A stretch of DNA of 12,712 bases, taken from the NCBI RefSeq assembly GCF_039594555.1, contig NZ_JBCNNF010000196.1, positions 1 through 12,712 of the forward strand, read 5' to 3'. The notes below the pieces were generated by a model, which did not search any database, was not told the origin of the DNA, and saw nothing but the letters and a program-made list of their open reading frames with translations. This stretch comes from Inquilinus sp039594555 (lineage in GTDB: Bacteria > Pseudomonadota > Alphaproteobacteria > DSM-16000 > Inquilinaceae). The position numbers were made by a program, and so were the translations under genes. Positions 1-7,046 of the stretch are shown piece by piece (position 1 is the stretch's first letter; the number at the start of each line of letters is the position of its first letter).

Positions 1-1514
1 TGCTGGGCCTGACCGGCTGGCAGTTCGGCCGGGCGCCGACCGGCTTCATCCCGGTGATGGACCAGGGCTATTTCCTGACCGCGGTGCAGCTGCCGCCCGG
101 CGCCGCCCTGGCCCGCACCGACGCGGTGATGAAGGCCGTCTCCGACCGGCTGGACGCGACCCCGGGCGTGGCCCACACGGTCTCCATCGCCGGCCTCGAC
201 GGTGCCACCTTCACCAACGCCTCGAACAGCGGCGTGGTCTTCGCCATTCTCGACCCCTACGAGGCGCGGGCGGCGCAGGGCCGGACGGTCGACCGGATCA
301 TCGCCGACCTGACCGCCCGCCTGGCCGATGTGCCGGAGGCGCGGGTGATCCCGATCAAGCCACCCTCGGTCCGCGGCATGGGCAACACCGGCGGCTTCAA
401 GCTGATGGTCGAGGACCTGGCCGGCGGCACGCCGGAGGAGCTGGAGGCGGCGGTGCGCCAGGTCGTGGCTGCAGCCGGCCAGTCGCCCAAATTCGCCAAT
501 GTCTTCAGCCCGTTCAACACGGCGACGCCGAAGCTGTACGCCGATATCGACCGGGTGAAGGCGGAGATGCTGGGCGTGCCAGTCTCCCGGGTGTTCGAGA
601 CGCTCGAGATCTATCTCGGCTCGGCCTATGTCAACGACTTCAACCTGCTGGGCCGCACCTTCCAGGTCCGCGCCCAGGCCGATGCCCGCTTCCGCCAGGA
701 CCCGGCGGCGCTGGAGGGGCTGAAGACCCGCAGCGACTCCGGCGCCATGGTGCCGCTGGGCTCGGTCGCGACCTTCGAGGAGCGCGCCGGCGCCTATCGC
801 ATCCCGCGCTACAACCTGTATCCGGCGGCCGAGATCCAGGGCGCGGCGGCAGCCGGCGTGTCGACCGGCACGGCCCTGGACCGGATGGAGCAGATCGCAG
901 CCGAGACGCTGCCGGACGGCTACGGCTTCGAATGGACCGAGGTGGCGCTGCAGGAGCGGCTGGCCGGCACCAGCGCGCTGCTGGTCTTCGCGGCCTCGGC
1001 GGTGTTCGTCTTCCTGCTGCTGGCGGCGCTGTACGAGAGCTGGACCCTGCCGTTGTCGGTGATCCTGATCGTGCCGATGTGCCTGCTGGCGGCGCTGACC
1101 GGGTTGCTGGCCTCGGCCATGGACGTCAACATCCTGGCCCAGATCGGCTTCGTGGTGCTGATCGGCCTGGCCGCCAAGAACGCGATCCTGATCGTCGAGT
1201 TCGCCCGCCAGGCCGAGGCGGCGGGCGCCGACCGCGCCACGGCCGCGATCGAGGCGGCACGGGTGCGGCTGCGGCCGATCGTGATGACCTCGCTGGCCTT
1301 CATCCTGGGCGTGGTGCCGCTGGTTCTGGCCACCGGCGCCGGGGCGGAGATGCGCCAGTCGCTGGGCGTCGTGGTGTTCTTCGGCATGATCGGCGTCACC
1401 GCCTTCGGCCTGATCTTCACCCCCACCTTCTATGTCGCCTGCCGCGGGCTAGAGCAGGCGGCCGGGCGTCTCCGCCGGCGTCCCGCCCCCTCACTCCCGG
1501 AGGCTGCCGAATGA
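1..1514 (+). CDS. RND efflux pump inner-membrane subunit, HAE1 type (C-terminal half, 5' end outside window)
   Basis: The reading frame is open from base 3 (first bases 1-2 complete a codon outside the window) to the TGA at 1512-1514, giving 503 visible residues of a protein normally about 1,030 long. It begins at the end of TM7 with FIPVMDQGYF, the conserved entry to the second periplasmic loop. The porter/docking region follows to about residue 325, then five hydrophobic segments (about 327-350, 354-377, 380-403, 429-450 and 457-482), matching TM8-TM12. GLAAKNAILIVEFA (K392 and N393 of the visible part) and the RLRPIVMTSLAFILGVVPL stretch are signatures of hydrophobe/amphiphile exporters such as AcrB and MexB. 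The family trimerises in the inner membrane and exports drugs or amphiphiles using proton flow, with a periplasmic adaptor and outer-membrane channel. Those partners must lie upstream if they are linked. The substrate cannot be told. The stop overlaps the next start (ATGA), suggesting translational coupling. Confidence 0.96.
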   Translation, partial: LGLTGWQFGRAPTGFIPVMDQGYFLTAVQLPPGAALARTDAVMKAVSDRLDATPGVAHTVSIAGLDGATFTNASNSGVVFAILDPYEARAAQGRTVDRIIADLTARLADVPEARVIPIKPPSVRGMGNTGGFKLMVEDLAGGTPEELEAAVRQVVAAAGQSPKFANVFSPFNTATPKLYADIDRVKAEMLGVPVSRVFETLEIYLGSAYVNDFNLLGRTFQVRAQADARFRQDPAALEGLKTRSDSGAMVPLGSVATFEERAGAYRIPRYNLYPAAEIQGAAAAGVSTGTALDRMEQIAAETLPDGYGFEWTEVALQERLAGTSALLVFAASAVFVFLLLAALYESWTLPLSVILIVPMCLLAALTGLLASAMDVNILAQIGFVVLIGLAAKNAILIVEFARQAEAAGADRATAAIEAARVRLRPIVMTSLAFILGVVPLVLATGAGAEMRQSLGVVVFFGMIGVTAFGLIFTPTFYVACRGLEQAAGRLRRRPAPSLPEAAE

Positions 1515-2089
1515 GCACCAATGTGATCGCTGCCACCGCGCGCCGCGCCGATACCGGCCGCTACACCGCCACCGCGCAATGGCTGCACTGGGTCTCGGCG
1601 GCGCTGATGCTGGCCGTGCTGGTGCTGGCCTGGGTGATGGAGAGCCTGCCGAATGGCGACGCCTCCCGCGCAACGGTGGTCATGCTGCACAAGTCGGTCG
1701 GGCTGACGATCCTGGGCCTGACTGCGGCGCGGCTGGTGTGGCGGGCCATCCACCCGCCGCCCGCCGCGGCGCGCTGGGCGGCCTGGGAGGCGGCGGCGGC
1801 CAAGGCAAGCCACTGGCTGCTCTATCTCCTCCTGCTGGCGATGCCGATCAGCGGCTATCTGATGTCTGCCGGCCGCGGCCGCGCCATCCCGTATTTCGGC
1901 CTGTTCGAGGTGCCGCTGCTGACCCCGGCTACCGAGGCGATCTGGCGGATCGGCGCCACCATCCATGCGGTCGGGCACTGGGCGCTCTACGGCCTCGTCG
2001 GCCTGCACATCGCCGCCGCGGTCTGGCATGTCGCCATCCGCCGCGACGGCACGCTGGACCGGATGCTGCCGGAGCAGACGGATTCGTGA
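1511..2089 (+). CDS. Cytochrome b561 (CybB-type di-haem membrane protein)
   Basis: 192 residues, starting at the ATG of an ATGA overlap with the RND gene. This start gives the usual b561 N-terminus, RYTATAQWLHWVSAALM. Four hydrophobic helices are visible (about 24-44, 58-79, 101-120 and 147-175). Histidines that can bind haem b sit at H26 (QWLHW), H60 (MLHKSVG), H152/H156 (IHAVGHW) and H166/H173 (LHIAAAVWH). Length and order match prokaryotic cytochrome b561 (about 175-190 residues), an inner-membrane protein that accepts electrons from quinol or superoxide; in some species it pairs with a periplasmic YceI-like protein. No YceI gene is seen here. Cotranslation with an RND pump is not the textbook arrangement; the function could be redox support during stress, but that is inference. 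The downstream convergent palindrome probably ends the transcript. Confidence 0.93.
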   Translation: MSTNVIAATARRADTGRYTATAQWLHWVSAALMLAVLVLAWVMESLPNGDASRATVVMLHKSVGLTILGLTAARLVWRAIHPPPAAARWAAWEAAAAKASHWLLYLLLLAMPISGYLMSAGRGRAIPYFGLFEVPLLTPATEAIWRIGATIHAVGHWALYGLVGLHIAAAVWHVAIRRDGTLDRMLPEQTDS

Positions 2090-2137
2090 CTGCGGACATC
2101 TGAGCGGAAATTGAGTTCGGGCCGCTCGATATTCCAT

Positions 2138-2224
2138 CGTCATTGCGAGCGCAGCGAAGCAATCCAGGGGCCGCACGCACCGGCCCCTGGATTGCTTCGT
2201 CGGCTTCGCCTCCTCGCAATGACG
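2138..2224. repeat. Long imperfect inverted repeat, dispersed palindromic (REP/BIME-like) element
   Basis: Outer arms CGTCATTGCGAG (2138-2149) and CTCGCAATGACG (2213-2224) are exact complements. Inner arms at 2155-2173 and 2181-2199 form a perfect 19-bp stem around a 7-base loop (2174-2180). The unpaired interior is asymmetric (5 bases on the left, 13 on the right). Sequences of the type CATTGCGAGCGCAGCGAAGC with AATCCAG are, from memory, common intergenic repeats in alphaproteobacteria. It lies between two converging genes, where such a stem could stop transcription from both sides or protect 3' ends; there is no clear U-tract. Only one copy is in this window, so the dispersed nature is recalled, not seen. 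Confidence 0.8.
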
Positions 2225-2238
2225 CCGAGGAAGGCGGG

Positions 2239-3492
2239 TTACGGCCCGTAACGCCGCTGCGCCTCGATCGCGAGGCCGACGCCGACCGCGCCGAAGCTGT
2301 CCCCCTCCACCACCCGGGCGGCCGGCGCCTCGGCCAGCGCCGCGGCGCGGAAGGCCGGCAGCAGGGCCGAGCCGCCGGTCAGGAACACGGCGTCCAGCCG
2401 GTCCGGCGTCAGGCCGGCCGCCTGGATGCAGCGCCGGATCAGCGCCGACAGCCGCGCGACGGCGTCGCGGATCGCCGCGTCCAGCACCGCCCGGCCGGCG
2501 CGCAGCCCCAGCTTGGGTTCCACCAGCCGCAGATCGATCACGGTCGGGTCCTTGTCGCCAAGCGCGATCTTCGCCGCCTCGACCCGCAGCGCCAAGCTGT
2601 GGCCCAGATTGCCCTCCAGCACCCGCAGCAGCCGGTCGAACTTCTGCGGCGCGCGCGATTCCCGGCGCACGTCCCGCACCTCCGCCACCACTTTGGGGGC
2701 GTAGAGGGCGTTGATCCGGCTCCAGGTCGCCAGCATGTGGAAGTAGCGGCTGGGCGCCACCGCGCCCTCGCGCTTCATGCGGGTGCCCATGCCCAGCGCC
2801 GGCATCACCGTGGCCAGGCTGAACAGCCGGTCGACATCGGTGCCGCCCAGCCGGATGCCGTCATTGGCCAGGATGTCGCCCGCCCGGTCCGGCAGCGCGC
2901 GGCGCTGCGGCCCCAGCCGGACGACCGAGATGTCGGAGGTGCCGCCGCCGATATCGACGATCAGCGCCACCTCCTCCCGGTCCAGCCCGGCCTCATAGGT
3001 GCGGGCGGCGGCGATCGGCTCGTACTCGAAGGACACCTCAGCGAATCCAGCCTCGCGCGCGATCGCCTGCAGCGTATCCTGGGCGGCGCGGTCGCCGGCC
3101 GGGTCGTCGTCGACGAAATGCACCGGCCGGCCATGCACCACCCGCTCCAGCGCGTGGCCGCAGGCGGCCTCGGCCCGCGCCTTCATCTCGGCCAGGAAGA
3201 TGCCGATCACCTGCTTGAAGCCGATGCGCTCACGGCCGACCCAGGTGTCCTCCTCGATCAGTGACGTGCCGAGAACCGACTTGATCGAGCGCATCAGCCG
3301 GCCGTCCAGGCTCTCGACATAGGAGTCGACGGCCGAACGGCCGAAGCGCGGCGCGCCGCCGACCAGGTCGAACCAGATCGCACTGGGCAGCGTGGTCGAC
3401 GCGCCCTCGAGCGGCAGCAGCCTTGCGCCTGCGGCGTCGACGATGCCGAGGGTCGAGTTCGAGGTGCCGAAATCCAGGCCGCAGACCGCCAT
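2239..3492 (-). CDS. Hsp70-family ATPase, YegD-like (nucleotide-binding domain only)
   Basis: 417 residues from the ATG at 3492. A GTG two codons upstream is possible, but GGAGG at 3498-3502 sits 5 bases before the ATG, so the ATG is chosen. The actin/Hsp70 fold motifs occur in order: phosphate-1 GLDFGTSNST (residues 5-14), connect-1 YEPIAAARTYE (about 157-167), phosphate-2 VDIGGGTSDISVV (about 179-191), VEAAKIAL (about 305-312) and adenosine VFLTGGSALLP (about 369-379). The protein ends soon after the nucleotide-binding domain, so the peptide-binding domain and lid of DnaK are absent, as in E. coli YegD (about 450 residues). It should be a cytosolic ATPase; substrate, co-chaperone and exchange factor are unknown for this family. 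It stands alone between converging and diverging neighbours. A hairpin lies in its leader. Role as a chaperone is by homology only. Confidence 0.92.
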   Translation of the reverse strand: MAVCGLDFGTSNSTLGIVDAAGARLLPLEGASTTLPSAIWFDLVGGAPRFGRSAVDSYVESLDGRLMRSIKSVLGTSLIEEDTWVGRERIGFKQVIGIFLAEMKARAEAACGHALERVVHGRPVHFVDDDPAGDRAAQDTLQAIAREAGFAEVSFEYEPIAAARTYEAGLDREEVALIVDIGGGTSDISVVRLGPQRRALPDRAGDILANDGIRLGGTDVDRLFSLATVMPALGMGTRMKREGAVAPSRYFHMLATWSRINALYAPKVVAEVRDVRRESRAPQKFDRLLRVLEGNLGHSLALRVEAAKIALGDKDPTVIDLRLVEPKLGLRAGRAVLDAAIRDAVARLSALIRRCIQAAGLTPDRLDAVFLTGGSALLPAFRAAALAEAPAARVVEGDSFGAVGVGLAIEAQRRYGP

Positions 3493-3517
3493 CTCCACCT
3501 CCGCTCCAACGGCGAAA

Positions 3518-3543
3518 AGCCCCGGGTCCGGTCGGACGGGGCT
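3518..3543 (-). promoter_or_regulatory. Hairpin in the leader between the divergent Hsp70-like and LuxR-type genes
   Basis: AGCCCCG (3518-3524) pairs with CGGGGCT (3537-3543), and TCCG (3527-3530) pairs inside with CGGA (3533-3536), leaving a two-base bulge and a two-base loop. Read on the minus strand, the stem is followed by TTTTC and then, about 15 bases on, by the GGAGG of the Hsp70-like gene. It could be a weak terminator/attenuator or a stabilising 5' structure. The U-run is only four bases, so confidence is modest. No clear -35/-10 pair was found between 3493 and 3635. Confidence 0.4.
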
Positions 3544-3635
3544 GAAAAGGGGCGCGGGTTTTAGCGCGGGCGCGCGCCGGAGGGAAGAGGCGATGACTGC
3601 GCGGATACGACGCGGGGTGAAACGCTCGCGATGAA

Positions 3636-4856
3636 ATGTCCGTCAAAAGCGCCGCGTTTCCCATGTATCATGGTCTTCGAGACGCAGCCATCGGGGGGAT
3701 GGACCATGCGATGCCGTCGGTTCGCGGGATCGATCGCAGCCCGGCCGGGCCCGTAATGATCGGGGCGACCCGGCCCGAGCTGTTCCGGAACGTCGAGGCG
3801 CTGTTCCTCGACGCCGCACTCGACCCCGGCCTGTGGCCAGTCGCCCTCGGCGCCTTTGCCGGCGCAGGCGGAAGCGAGGCCTCGCTGTTCATGACGGCGC
3901 GCTCGGCCACCCAGCTCGGGGCGCCCTCCGCCGGGTTCGAGGAGATCATCGAGGCGGCCACGGCCGATGGCTGGCCGCAGCGGAACCCGCGCTTCCCGCG
4001 CATCAATGCCCGGACCTGGACCAATTTCGTCTGCGACACCGAGCTGCTGTCCGCCGACGAGATCGCCCGCGACCCGTTCTACAACGAGCTGCTGCGGCCC
4101 TTCGGCCTGAAATGGGCGGCCGGGTCGATCCTCCTCTCGAGCCCCACCCTCGGCCCTGTCGTCCTGACGCTGGAGCGGGCGCTGGACGCCGATCCGTTCA
4201 CGCCGGCGGAGCTCGCGGCCCTCGACGCGCTCCGGCCCTCCTTCGCCCGGGCGGTGCGGCTGGCCGAGAGCCTCGGCTTCCGCAAGCTCGACGGCATGAT
4301 CGAGGGGTGGGAAGCGGCGGAGGTCGCGGGCGCGATCCTCGGCCCCCAGGGGACCGTGCTGCGCAGCACCGGCGCGCTGATAGGGCTGCTGGGCGACGGG
4401 CTGGCGCTTCCGGGCGGCCGGCTGATGGCGATGGCCACCGATGACAACCGGCGCCTGCAGGCCGGCATCGAAGGCAGCATCCGCCCGGCCGGCGCCGTCG
4501 CGGGCGGCCCGATCGCGATCCGGCGGCCGAGCGGGCGGCCGCCGCTGGTGGTCGATATCTCTCCCCTGCCCCGCGACCGGATGCTGGTCTTCAACGGCGC
4601 CCAGGCGATCGTCCTGATCCGGGACCCCGCCGCGCGCTCGGCATCGGCGGAACGGCGGCTGGCGACCATGTTCGGCCTGTCCCGCGCGGAAGCCCGGCTC
4701 GCCGCGCTGCTCGGCGGCGGGGTGCCGTTGGCCGAGGCGGCGGAACGGCTGACGATCCGCTATGAGACGGCCCGGACCCAGTTGAAGGCCATCTTCGTCA
4801 AGACCGACACCCACCGGCAGGCCGATCTGGTCGCGCTGTTCGCCCGGCTGGGCTGA
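3636..4856 (+). CDS. LuxR-type helix-turn-helix transcriptional regulator
   Basis: 406 residues from the first ATG. The start is uncertain: in-frame ATGs at 3663, 3699, 3711 and 3756 are also possible, and none has a good Shine-Dalgarno. The recognisable conserved part begins only near residue 45 (ELFRNVEALFLDAALDPGLWP), a common opening in a group of proteobacterial regulators. The C-terminal 60 residues (about 347-406: LSRAEARLAALLGGG, then PLAEAAERL and ETARTQLKAIFVKT) match the GerE/LuxR four-helix DNA-binding domain, with the recognition helix around YETARTQLKAIF. The middle part has no recognised ligand domain, neither an autoinducer-binding domain nor a receiver, so the signal is unknown. 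It is not obviously in an operon. It converges on the flavin oxidoreductase with a 7-base gap and diverges from the Hsp70-like gene, which is a possible target. Confidence 0.85.
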   Translation: MSVKSAAFPMYHGLRDAAIGGMDHAMPSVRGIDRSPAGPVMIGATRPELFRNVEALFLDAALDPGLWPVALGAFAGAGGSEASLFMTARSATQLGAPSAGFEEIIEAATADGWPQRNPRFPRINARTWTNFVCDTELLSADEIARDPFYNELLRPFGLKWAAGSILLSSPTLGPVVLTLERALDADPFTPAELAALDALRPSFARAVRLAESLGFRKLDGMIEGWEAAEVAGAILGPQGTVLRSTGALIGLLGDGLALPGGRLMAMATDDNRRLQAGIEGSIRPAGAVAGGPIAIRRPSGRPPLVVDISPLPRDRMLVFNGAQAIVLIRDPAARSASAERRLATMFGLSRAEARLAALLGGGVPLAEAAERLTIRYETARTQLKAIFVKTDTHRQADLVALFARLG

Positions 4857-4870
4857 GGGCGGCTCAGCCC
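4850..4870. terminator. Small palindrome shared by two converging 3' ends
   Basis: GGGCTGA (4850-4856) and TCAGCCC (4864-4870) form a perfect 7-bp inverted repeat around GGGCGGC. Each arm contains one gene's stop codon: TGA at 4854-4856 for the regulator and the complement of TGA at 4864-4866 for the oxidoreductase. A stem of this size could act as a weak bidirectional terminator, but there is no U-tract on either side. Confidence 0.45.
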
Positions 4871-5877
4871 GCCTGCAGCCCGAACGCCTGCGCCACCAGC
4901 TCGTAGGAGCGCAGCCGGGCAGCGTGGTCGTGGATCATGCTGGTGATCATCACCTCGCTGGCCAGGGTCTCGCCCGCCAGCCGCTCGATCTCGGCCTTCA
5001 CCGTCTCCGGCGTGCCGACGATCTGGTTGCGGCGGGCGTTCTCGGCCACGCGCTTCTCCTCCGCCGTGTAGGGATAGGCCAGCGCCTCCTCCGGGCTCGG
5101 CAGCAGGCCCGGCCGGTTGGTGCGCAGCCGCACCCAGGACAGCTGATGCGGCGCCGCCAGCCGCTCCGCCTCCGCCGGATCCTCGGCGCAATAGACCGAG
5201 ACGGTCAGGATCGAGTGCGGCGCCCGCATCGTCGGCGAGGGCTGGAAATTGGCCCGGTACAGATGCATCGCCGACATCGTGTATTGCGGGCTGAAGTGAT
5301 GGGCGAAGGCGAAGCCGCAGCCGATGCGGGCGGCGAAGCGGGCGCCGAACTCGCTGGAGCCGAGCATCCAGACCGGCGGCAAGGGCACGTCCTCCGGCAC
5401 CGCGTGCACATTGCGGAAGGCGTGGTCCGCCGGGAAGGTGCCGTCGGCGAAGGCGCGCAGCTCGGCATATTGCTCGGGGAAGTCGTTGGCGATGACGGCT
5501 TCCTGCGACCGGCGCATCGCCAGCGCGGTCAGCTGGTCCGAGCCCGGGGCGCGGCCGAGGCCGAGATCGATCCGGCCGGGATGCAGCGCCTCCAGCATCT
5601 TGAAGGCCTCGACCACCCGCAGCGGCGCGTGGTTCGGCAGCATCACCCCGCCGGAGCCGACGCGGATCCGCTCCGTCACCTGGGCGACATGGCCGATCAG
5701 GATCTCGGGCGCGGTCGAGGCCACGCCAGGGATCGAATGATGCTCGGCCACCCAGTAGCGGGTGTAGCCCAGCCGATCCGTCAGCCGGGCGAGATCGAGC
5801 GAGTTGCGGACCGCCTGCCCCGTCGGGGAGCCGGAGGCGATCGGCGCGAGGTCGAGGACCGAGAGGGGCAGAGTCAT
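4864..5877 (-). CDS. LLM-class flavin-dependent oxidoreductase (MsnO8/YhbW-like)
   Basis: 337 residues, the usual length for the bacterial luciferase-like (TIM-barrel) group represented by E. coli YhbW (about 335). Visible motifs: LDLAPIASGSP (8-18), near the flavin site; LGYTRYWVAEHHSIPG (36-51), the family's most conserved region; RIRVGSGGVMLPNHAPLRV (70-88); and GRIDLGLGRAPGSD (101-114). The enzyme should bind reduced FMN supplied by a separate reductase and oxidise a small organic substrate with O2; the substrate is unknown. The start follows AAGGG with almost no spacing, so initiation may be weak. It is the last gene of a minus-strand run behind the GS-family and ureohydrolase genes but is separated from the latter by 145 bases, so it may have its own promoter. 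No reductase gene is nearby. Confidence 0.9.
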   Translation of the reverse strand: MTLPLSVLDLAPIASGSPTGQAVRNSLDLARLTDRLGYTRYWVAEHHSIPGVASTAPEILIGHVAQVTERIRVGSGGVMLPNHAPLRVVEAFKMLEALHPGRIDLGLGRAPGSDQLTALAMRRSQEAVIANDFPEQYAELRAFADGTFPADHAFRNVHAVPEDVPLPPVWMLGSSEFGARFAARIGCGFAFAHHFSPQYTMSAMHLYRANFQPSPTMRAPHSILTVSVYCAEDPAEAERLAAPHQLSWVRLRTNRPGLLPSPEEALAYPYTAEEKRVAENARRNQIVGTPETVKAEIERLAGETLASEVMITSMIHDHAARLRSYELVAQAFGLQAG

Positions 5878-6022
5878 CCCTTGAACTTTGGCGGCCGCGG
5901 CTTCGGTTCAAGCCCGGGCGCGATCGGGGATCGCTGCGCCGACCGCATGGCGGTCATCCGCCGGGGACGCCGGACGGGTCTGGACAGGCGCGAGACTCGG
6001 GGCGGTGCCCACGACCGATCGG

Positions 6023-6988
6023 TCAGGCCGAGGTCCCTGCCCCGCGGCGCGCCGCCACGCCGGGCGCGAGGGCGCAGAGCAGCTCGAACATCAGCGTCGC
6101 CCCGGTCACCGCGGTGAGGCCGGAGGGGTCGAAGGGCGGCGACACCTCGACCAGGTCGGCGCCGATCAGATCCAGCCCAGCCAGGCGGCGCACCATGCGC
6201 TGGGCCTCGCGGGTGGTGATGCCGCCGATCTCCGGCGTGCCGGTGCCCGGCGCCATCGAGGGGTCGAGGGCGTCGATGTCGAAGGTCACATAGGCCGGCT
6301 GGTCGCCGAGGATCTCCAGCGCCTCGTCCATCACGTCGTCCGGGCCGCGGCGGTCGAACTCCTCGATGAAGACCATGCGGATACCGCAGGCCTTGGCGAA
6401 GTCGTAGTTGGCGGCGTCGGAGATCGAGCCGCGCAGCCCGATCTGGACCATCCGCTTCGGGTCGACCAGCCCCTCCTCGATCGCCCGGCGGAACGGCGTG
6501 CCGTGGTTGTAGGGGTTGCCGAAGAAGCTGTCATAGGTGTCGGAATGGGCGTCGAACTGGATCAGCCCGACCGGCCGGCCTGCATTCAGGCCGCGCAGGA
6601 TCGGCAGCGACACCAGATGGTCGCCGCCGGCCGAGAGCGGCACCGCGCCGGCGCGGTGCAGATCGGCGTAGAAGCCGGCGATCGACTCCAGCGACTTCTC
6701 CAGGCTGATCGGGTCGACCGGCGCATCGCCGCAATCCGCCACCCGCACCAGATCGTAGGGCGACACGCCGGTGACATGGTGCACCCGGCGCATCAGGCTG
6801 GACTGGTTGCGCAGCTCGCGCGGGCCGTGCCGCGCCCCGGCGCGGTTGGTGACGCCGCCGTCGAAGGGCACGCCGACCAGGGCGATGTCGACCTCGGCCG
6901 GTGTCGCCAGCGGCAGCCGCATGAAGGTCGGGATGCCGGCGAAGCGCGGCACCTGGCCGGAATCCAGCGGCTCGAACCTGCCGACCAT
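6023..6988 (-). CDS. Ureohydrolase: agmatinase / guanidino-acid hydrolase family (GpuA/GbuA-like)
   Basis: 321 residues from the second of two adjacent ATGs; GGAGG (6994-6998) lies 5 bases before it but only 2 before the first (6991). All binuclear manganese ligands of the arginase superfamily are present: H124 (GGDH), D146, H148 and D150 (DAHSD), and D237 and D239 (FDIDALDP); E281 (VEVSPP) is the conserved acid. The enzyme releases urea from a guanidino compound. The opening VPRFAGIPTFMRLP and the NRAGARHGPRELRNQSSLMRRVHH block resemble, from memory, Pseudomonas aeruginosa 3-guanidinopropionase (GpuA) and 4-guanidinobutyrase (GbuA) more than E. coli SpeB, so agmatine is not the only candidate. 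The product would be putrescine, GABA or beta-alanine. It sits 58 bases downstream of a GS-family ligase gene, which could act on such an amine. Family certain; substrate not. Confidence 0.93.
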   Translation of the reverse strand: MVGRFEPLDSGQVPRFAGIPTFMRLPLATPAEVDIALVGVPFDGGVTNRAGARHGPRELRNQSSLMRRVHHVTGVSPYDLVRVADCGDAPVDPISLEKSLESIAGFYADLHRAGAVPLSAGGDHLVSLPILRGLNAGRPVGLIQFDAHSDTYDSFFGNPYNHGTPFRRAIEEGLVDPKRMVQIGLRGSISDAANYDFAKACGIRMVFIEEFDRRGPDDVMDEALEILGDQPAYVTFDIDALDPSMAPGTGTPEIGGITTREAQRMVRRLAGLDLIGADLVEVSPPFDPSGLTAVTGATLMFELLCALAPGVAARRGAGTSA

Positions 6989-7007
6989 CATGCCCTCCCG
7001 ATCATCA

Positions 7008-7040
7008 CCGCCCGCCCCGGCATACGTCCGGGGCGGGCGG
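7008..7040 (-). terminator. Strong GC hairpin between the GS-family and ureohydrolase genes
   Basis: CCGCCCGCCCCGG (7008-7020) and CCGGGGCGGGCGG (7028-7040) are perfect 13-bp arms around a 7-base loop (CATACGT). On the minus strand it begins 6 bases after the upstream stop codon and ends 9 bases before the ureohydrolase Shine-Dalgarno. There is no following U-tract, so it is either a Rho-assisted or partial terminator, an mRNA 3'-end stabiliser, or an intercistronic structure that lowers downstream expression. Structure certain, function inferred. Confidence 0.6.
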
Positions 7041-7046
7041 CCAGAC

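Noticed and set aside
2143..3264. 373-codon plus-strand frame over the Hsp70-like gene.
   Set aside because: Arg/Gln/His-rich shadow, overlaps the palindromic repeat, and the opposite strand encodes an intact ATPase.
6013..6024. 12-bp palindrome GACCGATCGGTC at the 3' end of the ureohydrolase gene.
   Set aside because: It is self-complementary with no loop, partly inside the coding sequence, and a short palindrome of this kind is expected by chance in GC-rich DNA.
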